Positions 22,380 through 34,300 of a DNA stretch of 64,000 nucleotides are shown here, in pieces. The position numbers and the translations under genes are program-made. Position 1 is the stretch's first letter. Every line of letters begins with the position of its first letter. Source of the stretch: Cranoglanis bouderius (lineage: Eukaryota; Chordata; Actinopteri; Siluriformes; Cranoglanididae); the NCBI GenBank assembly GCA_023630585.1, contig CM042568.1, positions 3,078,516-3,142,515 of the forward strand, in the 5' to 3' direction. The notes below the pieces were generated by a model. The model was not told the origin of the DNA and did no database searches. It saw only the letters and a list, made by a program, of their open reading frames with translations.

Positions 22380-22925
22380 CAAATCCATCTTGGCTGGAAA
22401 TGCTTAGCACCATCAATTTCATTAATCGACCCTTGAGGACACGCAGCAGAAAAATGATCCTCGATTAAGAGCTGTGGAGGACTTTTTCACTTAAGACGAA
22501 CGTGAAAAGAAAATGATGAACAGGAGAACGCAATGGCTCTGCAGTCCTGCATGGCTACTCGCTTTAATGGGACTTTCGAGTCAATTTCTCAGCAGAGAGA
22601 GCATTTCCTCTTCTATTAATACAAGCTAATAAACCCAGTGATCTATCTGCTCTTTTTTTTTTGCCAAGAAGCTCTCCTTAGACTCAATTAGAGCCAATTT
22701 AAATATAATCACCACCCTGTGGCTTCGTTGGCATGCGGCTGGAGAGAAACGATCCGGTCGGACGTTAAGTGCCTCTAATTTTGTCCTGAGCTAATTGGGG
22801 GAGATTGGTTTATGGCACTCGTCTCCGTTGCGCATACAGAGCATGACTTAAGAGCATTGGCTGACTTTGATCCTCAGGCTTACAGGAGGCGTTTCCATGC
22901 CTGAGTAATCAGCCTGTTGAGCCAC
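22380..22925. promoter_or_regulatory. Enhancer-like unique island 3' of mnx1
   Basis: About 540 bp of balanced, non-repetitive sequence with many homeodomain cores: TTTCATTAATCG, CTCAATTAGAGCC, CTCTAATTTTG and GAGCTAATTGGGG. It carries CTTTAATGGG blocks and no coding frame, and stands out from AT-rich surroundings. It lies 3.7 kb past the mnx1 stop. Conserved non-coding status is inferred. Confidence 0.45.
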
Positions 22926-23559
22926 TTTCACACTATATCAGTTTTGCATTTTTAAAACAGTTTTTTCATAACTATCAGCTTGAATAAAATCAATCTATGA
23001 ACCTGTCGATTTCACCAACCTAGAACACTTAGATATGTCATACATCTACCTTACTTGCATTTTCAAATAGAGAACCCCCTATCTTCTCCAAATATGCCAT
23101 TCTTTTGTTATTTGGATCATTCATGGTATGTGGTACCCTTTGGAACCAAAAAAGTGTTAACGGCATTAAGGCGCAAGCTTGTAACCTGAATATTTATTAG
23201 ACTTCAAAATAAATTATTGTTATGAATATTTTCATGTTACATCTTTATTTAACTCTGTCAAGCACGGTCTTAATGGGGTGCAACGTAACAAAATAGTATA
23301 ATGTAAAATAACTGGTTGGAATATAACAGGATGGAACAATACAACATAACAATGGAATAACAGGGCAGAGCAAAAGAAAACAACAGGATTAAAACATCGC
23401 AGCATGGAATATAACATGGTGGAACAGAGCAGGGTTTACAAATCGTACATAACAGTGTTGAACAACAGAATGGAACATACTGACTTAAAATGGAAAAGGT
23501 GCATAAAGTAAATTTCTTATACTGTATATATAAACAAACAACGAAATCAAAGTCAAAGG

Positions 23560-23965
23560 CTAAAATTAAGCTTTACAGTTAAAATGAGATGGGTTTCTCT
23601 GAGGGACAGAAAAGCCATTATTATGTTCTCCAAGGCAAGTTTCACATATTTCAGACATAATGGCCGTTCATTTCTCAGATTGCTCAAATATGCAGGACAA
23701 TCAGCATTACGCAGGTCCCAGCTGGCCTCTCGAAGCACTGGTTATTGATCTGAAGCCCAATTTCCCCACAGAGCACAGGTTTGCCCAGCTGCAGATAAGA
23801 GTCTGAAATACGAGGAAACATTAACTCAGTGTTCAGTAGGCGAATGGACAGCAGGTGAACTGTAAATGGCAATTCTGCTTTGAGTTTGCCCAGTTTCGGT
23901 CCTCTGTGTTCAGAGTGTGCCACAGGTTGGTGATTTCCTGACACCACAATTGGGTATTATACACA
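23560..23965. promoter_or_regulatory. Possible conserved non-coding island
   Basis: Unique sequence of medium GC content with CCCAGCTGGCC, CCCAGCTGCAG (E-box CAGCTG) and CAGCAGGTGAAC. Two short minus-strand ORFs overlap but neither resembles a known protein. Confidence 0.3.
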
Positions 23966-25089
23966 TTTATGGAAATGTTTTCTTGTTGTTGTTGATTGAA
24001 CATGCCTGATTGGGTAAGTTAAAATCTAAACTGTGTTTTTAAACTTGGAAAAACTTGGAAAATGACCAAACCACATCCAGTTCTGGAGATACAGGACCTT
24101 TATTGACTTCTATAGTCTGAATAAAGTTCAAACTTACTTGAAAGTTCCTAAAGGATTAATCATGTGCCAATATTGACTGTAGCCAGTAGGACCATGTTGT
24201 GGACAGGGCAACTGCTTTGGTGTTTTATGTTTTCTACTTTCTTATTTCATTTCTATTTCATTTGAACTCAGGATTAAAAAAAAAACAAAAAAAAACAGTT
24301 AATTAATAACACACATTTGCGTCATTTTGTCTTAGAAATGTGTTCAAATAAGAAAAAGAAGAAAAAATGACAGGTTAAATCATCGTCTAACTGCATCATA
24401 GACGGCTGTTAACTCGCCTACCTGTTAACTTCGCATGAGTTGTGCATGTAAGGTATATTATCCTAAACTGAGACCCTGTATTATATGTAACACTTTGGTT
24501 AAAAAAAGAAACATAATGCGTTGTCTTTAACTGACCTGATCAAGAGCGTATGACTAAAAAAAAAGAAAAAAAAAAAAGATACGATGCTTAAAACACAAAA
24601 TGAGGTCACACCTTTATGATTCATCGAGCAGCACTAAACCAGAATTTCAATGTATTGGATATACGTTTTTTTTTTTTTTTTTTTTTTTTTCTGCAGACCC
24701 CAGACATGGACCAGACAGTGAACTTTTCCTGACCTCCTTCTCTTCCCTACAACATACAGTAAACAAGATTACAGCAAGAGTTATATAAAGACTCTTTTTG
24801 TTCATTAATATTAGCTTATGATTAGGTTTTTTATGGGGGGGAGAGAGAGACTGATAAATGTAACTTGACTGAATTTTAGACCACACACACTGAGAGAGTT
24901 TTGGTGCTGGTAGAATCTAATAAATAACAAAAAAAAAAAAAAAAAAAAAAAAAACATAAAAAGACTATTGGTAGGCATAAAATGATCAACTTCCCGCAAA
25001 TACCCTCTGTCTGATAGCTGAGCAGTTATCAGTCACATTTCCTTCCTATACAGGGTCAAAAAGAGGTCACCAACAGTAGAAGGTGTGAT

Positions 25090-25375
25090 CCACACACACA
25101 CACACACGTAGATAAACACATACACAGTCCCACAGCACTCACACTCTTTCTCTCTCTGGTCACCTGTGTGTATCTTAGTGGGCCGGCCTGGCGTTACTGT
25201 GTTTCCGTTCACACACGGTGACAATGTTGGCTTTGTCAGAGACACGGAAATGTGGCCCATCTGCGCGAGATGGCCTGCAATCCCTCTGCGAGCCGGTGAG
25301 AAAAACAAAGATGCGTCACTGCGAGGCCGTTTGATCTGCTGACACCTCTGATTAGGCTTGATCAATTGGGCAACA
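25090..25375. promoter_or_regulatory. Possible conserved non-coding island
   Basis: GC-rich unique text near 25170-25370 (GTGGGCCGGCCTGGCG, CTGCGCGAGATGGCCTGC, GAGGCCGTTTGATCTGCTG), preceded by a short (CA)n. No exon reading with splice sites was found. Confidence 0.3.
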
Positions 25376-25499
25376 ACAACAAAAACACAGGATATTACAC
25401 AGTGTATACAACGGTGTGTGAGCCTCAGGATGATTTTTCTCTTTTATTACATACCATTGCTGTATAACAAATCACCAGCTATCTTTCTTTCAGTAATTA

Positions 25500-25800
25500 G
25501 CCATGTAAATAATACTGATGGTCAATTCAATTCAGTTCTAACTGTGTAGTGCTTTGAGCAATAGATATTGTCACAAAACACATTTATAGAAATCTGGATG
25601 TAGTTTTAGAGCCATAATGAACAAGCCAGAGGTGCCAGTGTTGAGGAACATCTCTCAGAGACAACATGAGGAAGAAACCTTGAAAGGATGCTCAGAAGAG
25701 CAGATTGTGAATAAGAGGCCTGGCATGAGCACAGGACAGTTTTTATGATTACAGCAGCAGCTCTTCAACACAAATCTACAGTATCCAGGTGAGATTACAC
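25500..25800. mobile_element. Fish interspersed repeat of the TATTGTCACAAAACAC type
   Basis: Contains GTGTAGTGCTTTGAGCAATAG, TTGTCACAAAACACATTTATAG and GACAACATGAGGAAGAAACCTTGAAAGG, a very common teleost repeat text. Confidence 0.55.
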
Positions 25801-25844
25801 ACTGGAGCAAAGGTAGAATTTGGGTATTGTTAGGCATTGCAAGT

Positions 25845-26030
25845 TTTACATTTACAGCATTTGGCAGACACCCTTATCCAGAGCAACTTACATGTATTTC
25901 ATTTACACATGTGAGCAATTGAGGGTTAAAGGCTTTGCTCAAGGGCCCAATAGCAGCAATTGGTGGTGCTGGGATTTGAACTCACAACCTTCTGATCAGT
26001 AGCCCAACGTCTTAACCACTGAACTACCAA
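25845..26030 (-). mobile_element. tRNA-headed SINE, reverse orientation
   Basis: Plus strand runs TTTACATTTACAGCATTTGG, CTTATCCAGAGCAACTTAC, CTCAAGGGCCC, GGGATTTGAACTC and TTAACCACTGAACTACCA. Its reverse complement begins with a tRNA-like head (A box TAGTTCAGTGGTTAAG, B box GAGTTCAAATCCC). The same element lies in the plus orientation at 40.74-40.9 kb. Confidence 0.8.
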
Positions 26031-26279
26031 GTTTTGCTTTGGAAAGTGCTACTAGTATCCCCAAGTCATGGCGATACTAGTAGCAGGTGTGTGCGCACAC
26101 AAGGAAGAATAAATAAGAGTCTAGAGGGTCACAGACACAGCAGACATCTGTCAACAATAGTAACTTATTAGTGCTGTATTTAATGCTAGTAAGTAAATAA
26201 GTAAGATTTAGTTATAAAGCCTATTTAAAACAACTTGCATTGACAAATGTGCTGCACTTTGGTACATGAAATAAAATAG

Positions 26280-26495
26280 CACATCCACCCATCCATCTTC
26301 TGTACCTGTTCACAGGGTCATGGGGAGCCTAGAGCCTATCCCAGGGAACTATGGACAATTTAGAAACGCCAGTCAGCCTACAACACATGTCTTTGGACTG
26401 GGGGAGGAAACCGGAGTACCCGGAGAACATGCAAACTTGCCCCTGGCTGTGCGGGGCAAATGCGCTAACCACTAAGCCACCATGCCCCCCAAAAA
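26280..26495 (-). mobile_element. Fish SINE-type repeat
   Basis: CATCCATCTTCTGTACC, GGGAGCCTAGAGCCTATCCC, CTTTGGACTGGGGGAGGAAAC and GCGCTAACCACTAAGCCACC. Same family as 4.6-4.8 kb, with part of the tRNA-like end missing. Confidence 0.7.
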
Positions 26496-26913
26496 ATCAA
26501 TAAAACAGCATGAAACAAAAATATTCTCACATTCTTATATTATACTGTAGGTGTTTCTTATTTCTGGACCTTTAAAGTAACAAATTGTTTGAGAAATGCT
26601 ATACTATACACATCTACCTGAATTTCCTGTTTACACACCATTTACGTCATTTCTTTTGGTACATCTTCTTTATTACCTTAAACCCATCAGTCATTTATTA
26701 GTATAATTAACTTTAATTGTCTTTTTTAAAATTTAAAAAAATTTTTTTTTACCTGGAGCATTGTCAAATACAGCTCTGAACAGTATTTTATGACACATTA
26801 CACCTCGTTATATGTGTTGAGACAGTGGATTCAAAGCACAGTTAAAGTTTCGCAATTATTTCTAGAAACAGCATCTATTAAGGAGACACAGACAGCAGGT
26901 AACATAGAATATA

Positions 26914-27272
26914 CAGTACTGTGCAAAAGTTTTAGGCATGTGCAAATTAAATGCTGTAGAGCAAAGATGTCTTTAAAATAATGAAATTAAATGTCTTAAT
27001 AGTCTCCGGTACAACTTTCTTATTTTTGCAGCGAAACCCAGCAGCCTTCATTGTGTTTTTTTGTCGAAAAGTGTCCTTTATGTAATCTGCTGCTTTCTTT
27101 AATGACATACAAACATTTTTCTGTAACATTTCATTTTGTGCTAGAAAACTAATGTTTGGGAATCTAAAATGTTTTTGTACTGACTTGATAATGTAGAAGT
27201 CATAAAATAAAAAAATCTATAACAACGTTTCCATTAAAAATATAGGGTGCCTAAAACTTTTGCACAGTACTG
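26914..27272. mobile_element. Complete 359-bp Tc1-type MITE with perfect 25-bp terminal inverted repeats
   Basis: The left end CAGTACTGTGCAAAAG and the right end CTTTTGCACAGTACTG match perfectly over 25 bp, and TA flanks both sides. CAGT termini and TA target duplication point to the Tc1/mariner superfamily. It has no coding capacity. A partial relative sits in mnx1 intron 1. Confidence 0.9.
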
Positions 27273-27561
27273 TACGTTAAGGATAATAATCACTAATAAG
27301 CTGATAGGCCTAAGAAAACCCATATGTACTACATGTGAAAATTTAAGAAGTGAAAATACCTAAATCATAATAATGCCCATATGTAAAAGTTACATTACAA
27401 AAAAAACCCCCATAAAGTTAAAAGCAGGAGTATGAACAATAGAAACACATTAAAATCTATTAGAAACCACTAGAAATCTCTGACGGTTAATGATATTTAC
27501 AACAGGGTGTTGTTTCATCAAAAAACTAGTCACTTTTCTCAAGCCAAAGTAGGTCTATTTA

Positions 27562-28625
27562 CAGGTGCATCTCAAAAAATTAGAATATCGTGAAAAAGAT
27601 AATTTTTCCCGTAATTTAATTCAAAACATGGAAGATTCAATATTTCAAGGCTTTTTTTTTTTTTTTTTTTTTAAATCTTGATGATTACGGCTCACAGCTC
27701 ATGGAAATGAGATAGTGGAAAAATCCAGTATCTCAAAAATATTAGAATAAAGATTTTATAATACAGCGATGTCGACCTGATAAGAGCTCTAATCAGCTAA
27801 TTAACTCAAAACACCTTTTTACTCAAAACACCGTCGCTCAGTGGTCCAAAGTCCTCTTTTCAGATGCATTTCATTTGGAAATCGAGGTCCCAGAGTCTGG
27901 AGGAAGAGAGGAGAGGCACAGAATCCAAGTTGCTTGAAGTCCAGTGTGAAGTTTCCACAGTCAGTGATGGTTTGGGGGGCCATGTCATCTGCTGGTGTTG
28001 GTCCACTGTGTTTTCTCAGAGTCGAGAGTCGATGCAGCGTCTACCAGGAGATTTTAGAGCACTTCATGCTTCCATCTGCTGACGAGCTTTATGGAGATGC
28101 TGATTTCCTTTTCCAGCAGGACTTGGCACCTGCCCACAGAGCCAAAACTACTAGTAACTGGTTTGCTGACCATGGTATTACTGTGTTTGATCGGCCAGCC
28201 GACTCACCTGACCTGAATTTTGTCAAGAGGAAGATGAGAGACACCAGACCCAACGATACAGACGAGCTGAAGGCCGCTATCAAAGCAACCTGGACCTCCA
28301 TAACACCTCAGCAGTGCCACAGGCTGATTGCCTCCATGCCACGTCCCATTGATGCAGTAATTTGTTCAAAAGGAGCCCCGACCGAGTATTGAGTGCATAA
28401 ATTAACATACTTTTCAGAAGGTCGACATTCCTGTATTATAAACTGTTTATTCTAATATTTTGAGATACTGGATTTTTGATTTCCATGAGCTGTGAGCCGT
28501 AATCATCAACATTAAAACAAAAAAAAAAAGTCTTGAAATATTTCACTTTATGTGTCATGGATCTATAATATAGGAAAGTTCCACTTTTTGAATTAAATTA
28601 CGGGAATAAAAAGTTTTTGAGATGT
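27562..28625 (+). mobile_element. Tc1-like transposon, damaged, inverted repeats of about 220 bp
   Basis: It starts after TA with CAGGTGCATCTCAAAAAATT and ends CAAAAAG-like text near TTTTTGAGATG, where the last bases are lost. Inner repeat pairs include TTGATGATTACGGCTCACAG against CTGTGAGCCGTAATCATCAA. The central part encodes the C-terminal half of a Tc1-type DDE transposase. Confidence 0.85.
27841..28392 (+). pseudogene. Tc1-type transposase remnant
   Basis: An open frame of 183 residues carries VWGAMSSAGVGPL, FQQDLAPAHRAKTTSNWF (second catalytic Asp) and DSPDLN, ending RPIDAVICSKGAPTEY. The N-terminal DNA-binding half is missing. The expected KVLFSDA block with the first catalytic Asp is present near 27847-27867 but in another frame, so there is a frameshift. 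After PDLN the usual PIENLWG-type residues are deleted, including the region of the third catalytic acid. It cannot make an active enzyme. Confidence 0.88.
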
Positions 28626-28639
28626 TAAAAACCGAGCAC

Positions 28640-28960
28640 TAGTGCAGTCTGTGGAGACTTAATGAAGGCTGAAAGGAGAAACGTCTCCTCAGAGCTTTTG
28701 ACCCCGGATGACCTGCTCGCGCACTCTGACCGTTACGTGCCCGCGCCGATGCTAATGCTGCTAATTAATCAGGCGCTGGCCTCGAATGTATCAGCGAGTC
28801 TCTGCTATGCGCCGGCGTCACTCACGGACGGGAGCTGAGCGGCTATATTTCACCCGTGAACACAACACAATGAGCGTTTCTTTCCTTTCTTTTCTTTTTT
28901 TTCCCCATCCACGAGTCAGAATGGAAAAATTATGATTCTGGGGGTCAATGTTAGCAGACC
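28640..28960. promoter_or_regulatory. Enhancer-like unique island between mnx1 and nom1
   Basis: GC-rich, non-repetitive text with GCTAATGCTGCTAATTAATC and several CG dinucleotides (GTGCCCGCGCCGATGC, ATGCGCCGGCGTCACTC), right next to a Tc1 end. No exon reading found. Conserved non-coding status is inferred from texture only. Confidence 0.4.
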
Positions 28961-29582
28961 ACACGCGCGAGACCTGGTATTCAGAGGACGTGTGAGCTTT
29001 TACCTCAGATAGATGACCTCAACATCAACCTTCAGACTAATTCCAGTCACAAAATAGCCCTCTCCTTCATTTCCCCTCAGAGAATACCTCATTAGCTTGT
29101 GTTAACTTGCCAGCTAGCATATATCAGTTAAGATTTTTGAACATTTAACATTTCTCTCAGAAATATGGCCAAGGTACCTCATGATAACTATCTGTGCTAC
29201 AGCCTGCTATATCTCTGTCTTGGCATTTAACTGAAAGTAATACCTCTGTTTGTTTGTTTGTTTGTTTCCTAATAAATATTATTTATGTTAAAATTAATTA
29301 TAAGTTTATTTTATGTATAACTGTCTCTTTAGACTTTCATACTTGTATATCTACTGCATGTTATTTTATCCTGTGTATTATACTAATTTTTAATCATTTA
29401 ATTTTTACTACTTGATTTCACAGCACTTTGGGCTACTACATGTATGAAAAGCACTCTATACAATGTTTCTTCTTCTTCCTGTTTTTATTATTAGTCTTTC
29501 TTTCTTAACCTTCCTTAGAAGATTTATTAAATTCACAAAATGCCGCATACTCCTAACTTTTTATAAAGCATCTGTTAAATGT

Positions 29583-29588
29583 TTTATT
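29583..29588 (-). other. Candidate nom1 polyadenylation signal
   Basis: AATAAA on the minus strand about 385 nt past the nom1 stop. A second AATAAA lies at 29523-29528. Choice between them is not possible from sequence. Confidence 0.35.
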
Positions 29589-29971
29589 GAAAAGGTTATA
29601 AAACTTGACACCAACTGAATGTCATTTTCCAAGTCTGTCTTGTCATTTTGTGAAACACCTTTTTCTTTGTCATCAATAATGAAATATTTGAGAATTAATG
29701 TTTAATGTTTAATGTCCAGGTTCTACACAGATTATCAGAGTATAAAGAATATTCAATGTTGTTAATCAGTGTTTTTTTTTTTTTTTTGCTTCTTTCCGCA
29801 GATGAGGCTCCTTTTTTAAGCTGGCCGCGGACGCCTGGTGCTCTTTCCACAAAAAAATGTTAAAAGGCACTGCAAAGGGTAAAAATTGCGTCCTAGAAAA
29901 CATCGTCCTCATTATTTGGGTTGAAGGGCCACCTGCTGGACAAAATCTGTTGAATAGAAACTGTTTGTGCT

Positions 29972-30134
29972 CTACAGTTTGAGCTTGGCGTCACGCGCCT
30001 CCATGGCCTTGATGGCGACCTCTGCCCTCTCGGTGAGCGTCGTTCCCTCAGTCTGTGTACTCCGAAGCAGGAAGTGCCTGATGAAGAGCTTCAGTCCTTC
30101 ACGTAGCATTCCTAGCTTGGGAATTCCAGAAATC
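29972..30134 (-). CDS. nom1: nom1 exon 12, terminal
   Basis: Residues 785-838, ISGIPKLGMLREGLKLFIRH to EARDAKLKL and TAG (29972-29974). Acceptor TCTGTGATCAG. Confidence 0.97.
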
Positions 30135-31310
30135 CTGATCACAGAGAACACACCAAAGCTCACTCATACAGCATTCATGTTTCTGTAAGAACAGCATCTC
30201 AAAGCACTTTTATAATCACCCTGTGATTAACCAGTGGTAAGTGATAACAGGGAATAGCTTGTTTCATGGACGTTCCTCAACATTAAATGCTAAAAAAGTT
30301 AGCATAAATGGATAAAAAGTATGACGTTTTATGACGTGACGGCAAATTGCTGTGGTATAAGAGGAATAAAACACTCCGGGACGTGCTGTAATAGAAAAAT
30401 TATGAACGTCACACCATCATAGATTATTTTCATATAACAGCACAACATGAGGGGTTTCATTCCTTACTTAGTAACGACTCGTTATTAGCATTATCATTAT
30501 TTATTATTATTATCATTATGTTCAGTCTGAGTTAAAAGGGAACTTAAGTGAAAATAACTTTACATCCTATACAAATAAAGCTACTTTTAATATTACTACT
30601 TAAAAGGAACAAAACTAGCATTTAAATAGCAGGGATTCCTGATAAAGGTTTAATGGAAATTTTATCAGTTTAGACAAGATAAATTATTATTCTGACTTGT
30701 GCTGCAATCCGTTGTACTCAGAACTCAGAAAAAAATCAAAAACGTGTGCTACTTAAAACTTTTCTGTCGTGAGAAGGTGTTTTAACAGCTAAAGTATATT
30801 TTTGTAACGCAATTCCATTGATTTCAGCCAAAATTTACTAATGAGCAAAGATGAACTGGACAGTTCACCTACATTATACTTCATTCCTCATCATTCAGAA
30901 ATAATTGATGTAGATCTTATTAATAAGTTTATCAAATTCAGAGACTAGCCATGCAAATATAACCCTGCTCTGGGCATCCATGTTTTTCTGAACCGAAGCA
31001 CTTGAACGCTTTTAAATCCACTCGAAACTTTCCAAGTTCTGAAAACAATGGATTACAGCATGAACAGGATGACTTAAAGATTCAGGCGTCTGAACTGATT
31101 TCATACTTTTACACGGTCATGCACTCATAAAGCGTGTATGTCTGTGTGATGTCTGCTTATGTGTGTGGATCTTTATTTAGTCTAGAAACTCACCGGCTGA
31201 ATATCTGAACCAGATCCTCCTCCTGAGTTTGCTGTAAGAGTTTGGAGAGGATCTGCCTCAAAAATTTTACCTTGGGCTTATTGAGTTCTCCAAACTCTAT
31301 GGCCTGACAC

Positions 31311-31363
<53 letters not shown>

Positions 31364-34300
31364 CATACATGGATGAAAAGTGAAATCACATACAAATATG
31401 TTCTACTGAATAATCTTTCTAATCATGTAAGTAGTAAACTTATTTCTTTCATCATGATTTATTGATTTACAAAATCAATAAAATAAACAAATCAGAGATG
31501 CCAATCATGCATAAAATAATAAAAAACGCAAGTACTATAATAATAATTTACAATGACAAATCAGTCATGTTGCCTTGAACTTAACCACCAAAACCCTCAA
31601 TCACAGCCGACCCGACGGCCACTATGAGCAGGGAATGCAGGGTAATCTCAGCCTACCTTGAGGATGGAAAGTGAGAGGGAGTTCTTGGTTAAGAGATGTG
31701 TGACCATCTGGACGAGGTTTGTAAAGGAACTGCTCGGCAGGGTTTCCAGTTCTTTAAACTTATCCCACAGACAGAACTGGAAAGTCATCTAGAAGAAGAT
31801 TTATTTTTTTTATTGTTATCTATTGAATAACAGAGCCAAAATTATACGAACTTGAAAAGCACTAAATTTGTCAGCTGCTTGGCTGTTGTTGTTGCTGATG
31901 AGGGTTTTACTGCATTCGAGAAATGCAGAAGTCTATCCGCTGAGATTTTTATGCTGTGTGTGATGTTAAATCAGAACCCCCCCCTTATGTAATTATAGTA
32001 GCTCTGTCAGAATTTTTCTTTTCCACCTTTAGCACATCAGAAGTTGAAAGAAAATGATAGTAAACAGAGAATACAGTGATCAAGAATATAGGAGTCAGGA
32101 CATGTTCACGGGATGTGAAACAATTGCTTGTGTTACCTGGAAGTGTCGGTCATGTGCACAAAACTTCTCTGCTAAAACGGCATAGAAACCGTTGAAGGTT
32201 TTCTCCTGCAGACAGCAGTCGAGCAGAACATGGATGATATCACGCTCCTGCTGACCTTTCAGACCCAGTCTGGTGAAAAGAAAGTGGAAAGTGAACAGGA
32301 GGACTGACTGAGTGAGATTTCAAGAACGATGAATAAAAGACCAAACAAAGAATCAATCGGCAATGTGAGGATGTGCTACAAACCTGAGGAGCTTCTCAAA
32401 GGCATCCAGGTAATCCTCACTGGTCATAACGATGCAGAAGATGTTCCTCCTGACGTCTGTGTTCATGCGCTGTTTGCGTGCCAGCTCCAGCACTTTGGCA
32501 CTGAACTGAGAGATGAACAGTGATACAGATATCAGAGGTGTCAAGAACATGGTGCTGACAAGAAAATTCGAGCAGACAGAGAGTGACAAAATATTTTTTA
32601 ACCACAAAAACCCCACCGTGTATCAGTGAACGAGACGGCTCCATGCTAACAGCACAAGTCATAAATAACACATACCACCCTGTATTTTTACAGACCAGGA
32701 CCTTCTTGGTTTCTGTTGGTTCACAAGCCCACAGATCGGAATTCACTGAGATAAAGTCAGCATGAAGCAAAAGTAACCACTGCCCAAAACAAATAACCAG
32801 CAGTCACATCTCACGTCTTTCCCCTCCTTTGGTGCTGGTTTGCTTTGTGCTGAAAATGTAACAGTTAAGTCTGTTCAATCTTTCCCTCACCTGCTCCCCT
32901 TTAACAGGCTGCGCTGTCGGTTTGTCGTCATTAATCATGGGCGCTCCACTCCAGGACGAGCCGACGATCCACCAGCGACCGACGCGCTGTGCTTCCAGAA
33001 GATTCTCCAGAGAAACTCTGAGCTTCACATCAGTGCCACTCGCCCGGTTCTGGATCTTTACAACGCAACAACACATAATACTACGTTGTTACATTTAATA
33101 ATATGGAACATCTGTGAAACAAGTTAGTCCCTGTTCTCAGTTATGTTATAGCAGCTATAAATTGTCATTCCCTAATCACCCTCTCTTTTTTCCTCTCTAA
33201 TGCAAACTCCTCTGTCAACAAGATATCAAGAATGCAGCTTTACATCTGACTGTTACAAAGCACTGACACTGGAGACTCCTTCCATAAATGTAAAATAAAC
33301 ATCTCCTTACAGAAAACCCCACCTTCTTAACCACTAGGCATTTTTAATCCATTTATGTGGAGCAACTGCTATACAAGTCCCTGTGGATGAGCTGTTACTA
33401 TAGAAACGATAATGTATTCCAACGAGAGAATTGATGTAGACCTGTGATTTGCGGCTGCACCACTGTCAGAGCTGCTGTTATAGAAAATTAATCAACACGT
33501 CCTGGCCAATCAGAATCCAGAACCCAACAGTGCTGTGGTAACATCAATTCTAACTTTCATGCTTGCTTGAGTAAATGTAGGTAAGCTGACCAATCAGAAT
33601 CAAGAATTCAGCAACGCTGTGATATAAATATATCTACTTTAGAATTTACATTTATTGAAGTATATTGTTATATTTAGAATGGAATAAACCTCCCCCAACC
33701 TCCCTGTGGTTTCCTTGTCTAACAAACTTTAAAAATGGCTCAAATAATTGTCACATGTAAATTTCAGGTAGAGAGTTGGTGTCCCCTAGTGGCGAACGTG
33801 ACTCACCAGAGTGCGCTGCAGCTTCCTCAGTCTCTCCACAGGCTCGGGGTCGTAACCTGGAATTTTCCGCATGTCGTTGTTCTTCAGCGCGAGCATGGTC
33901 TCTAACATGAACCGCACCTGAGAGAGAGAGAGAGAGAGAAAGTGAGTGACACAGAGACAGACAGAGAGAGAAAGAGAGAGAGACAGACAGACTTAACGAG
34001 AATGACAGACAGGGACACTTGGGTTTGACCAGATCACAACTATTAATATGCAAAGCTCCATCCATGCCACAGAATTCTTAGTAGTAGTAGTAGTAGTAGT
34101 ATTTAGGTTTATTGCCGTATCAGCTTCGGTGGCTATCTTATGATAGATACATATATTATTCAAACATTAAAAGGGAAGGGAGAGAGAAAAATCTGATTTA
34201 AGAGGTTAAATGTTTCTATGCAACATGTCAGTTCTATAAAGTTTCTTTAGATTAACTCGCAATAAAAAACTGCAGTTTTTCTGGGTCCATCTTATAGAAC

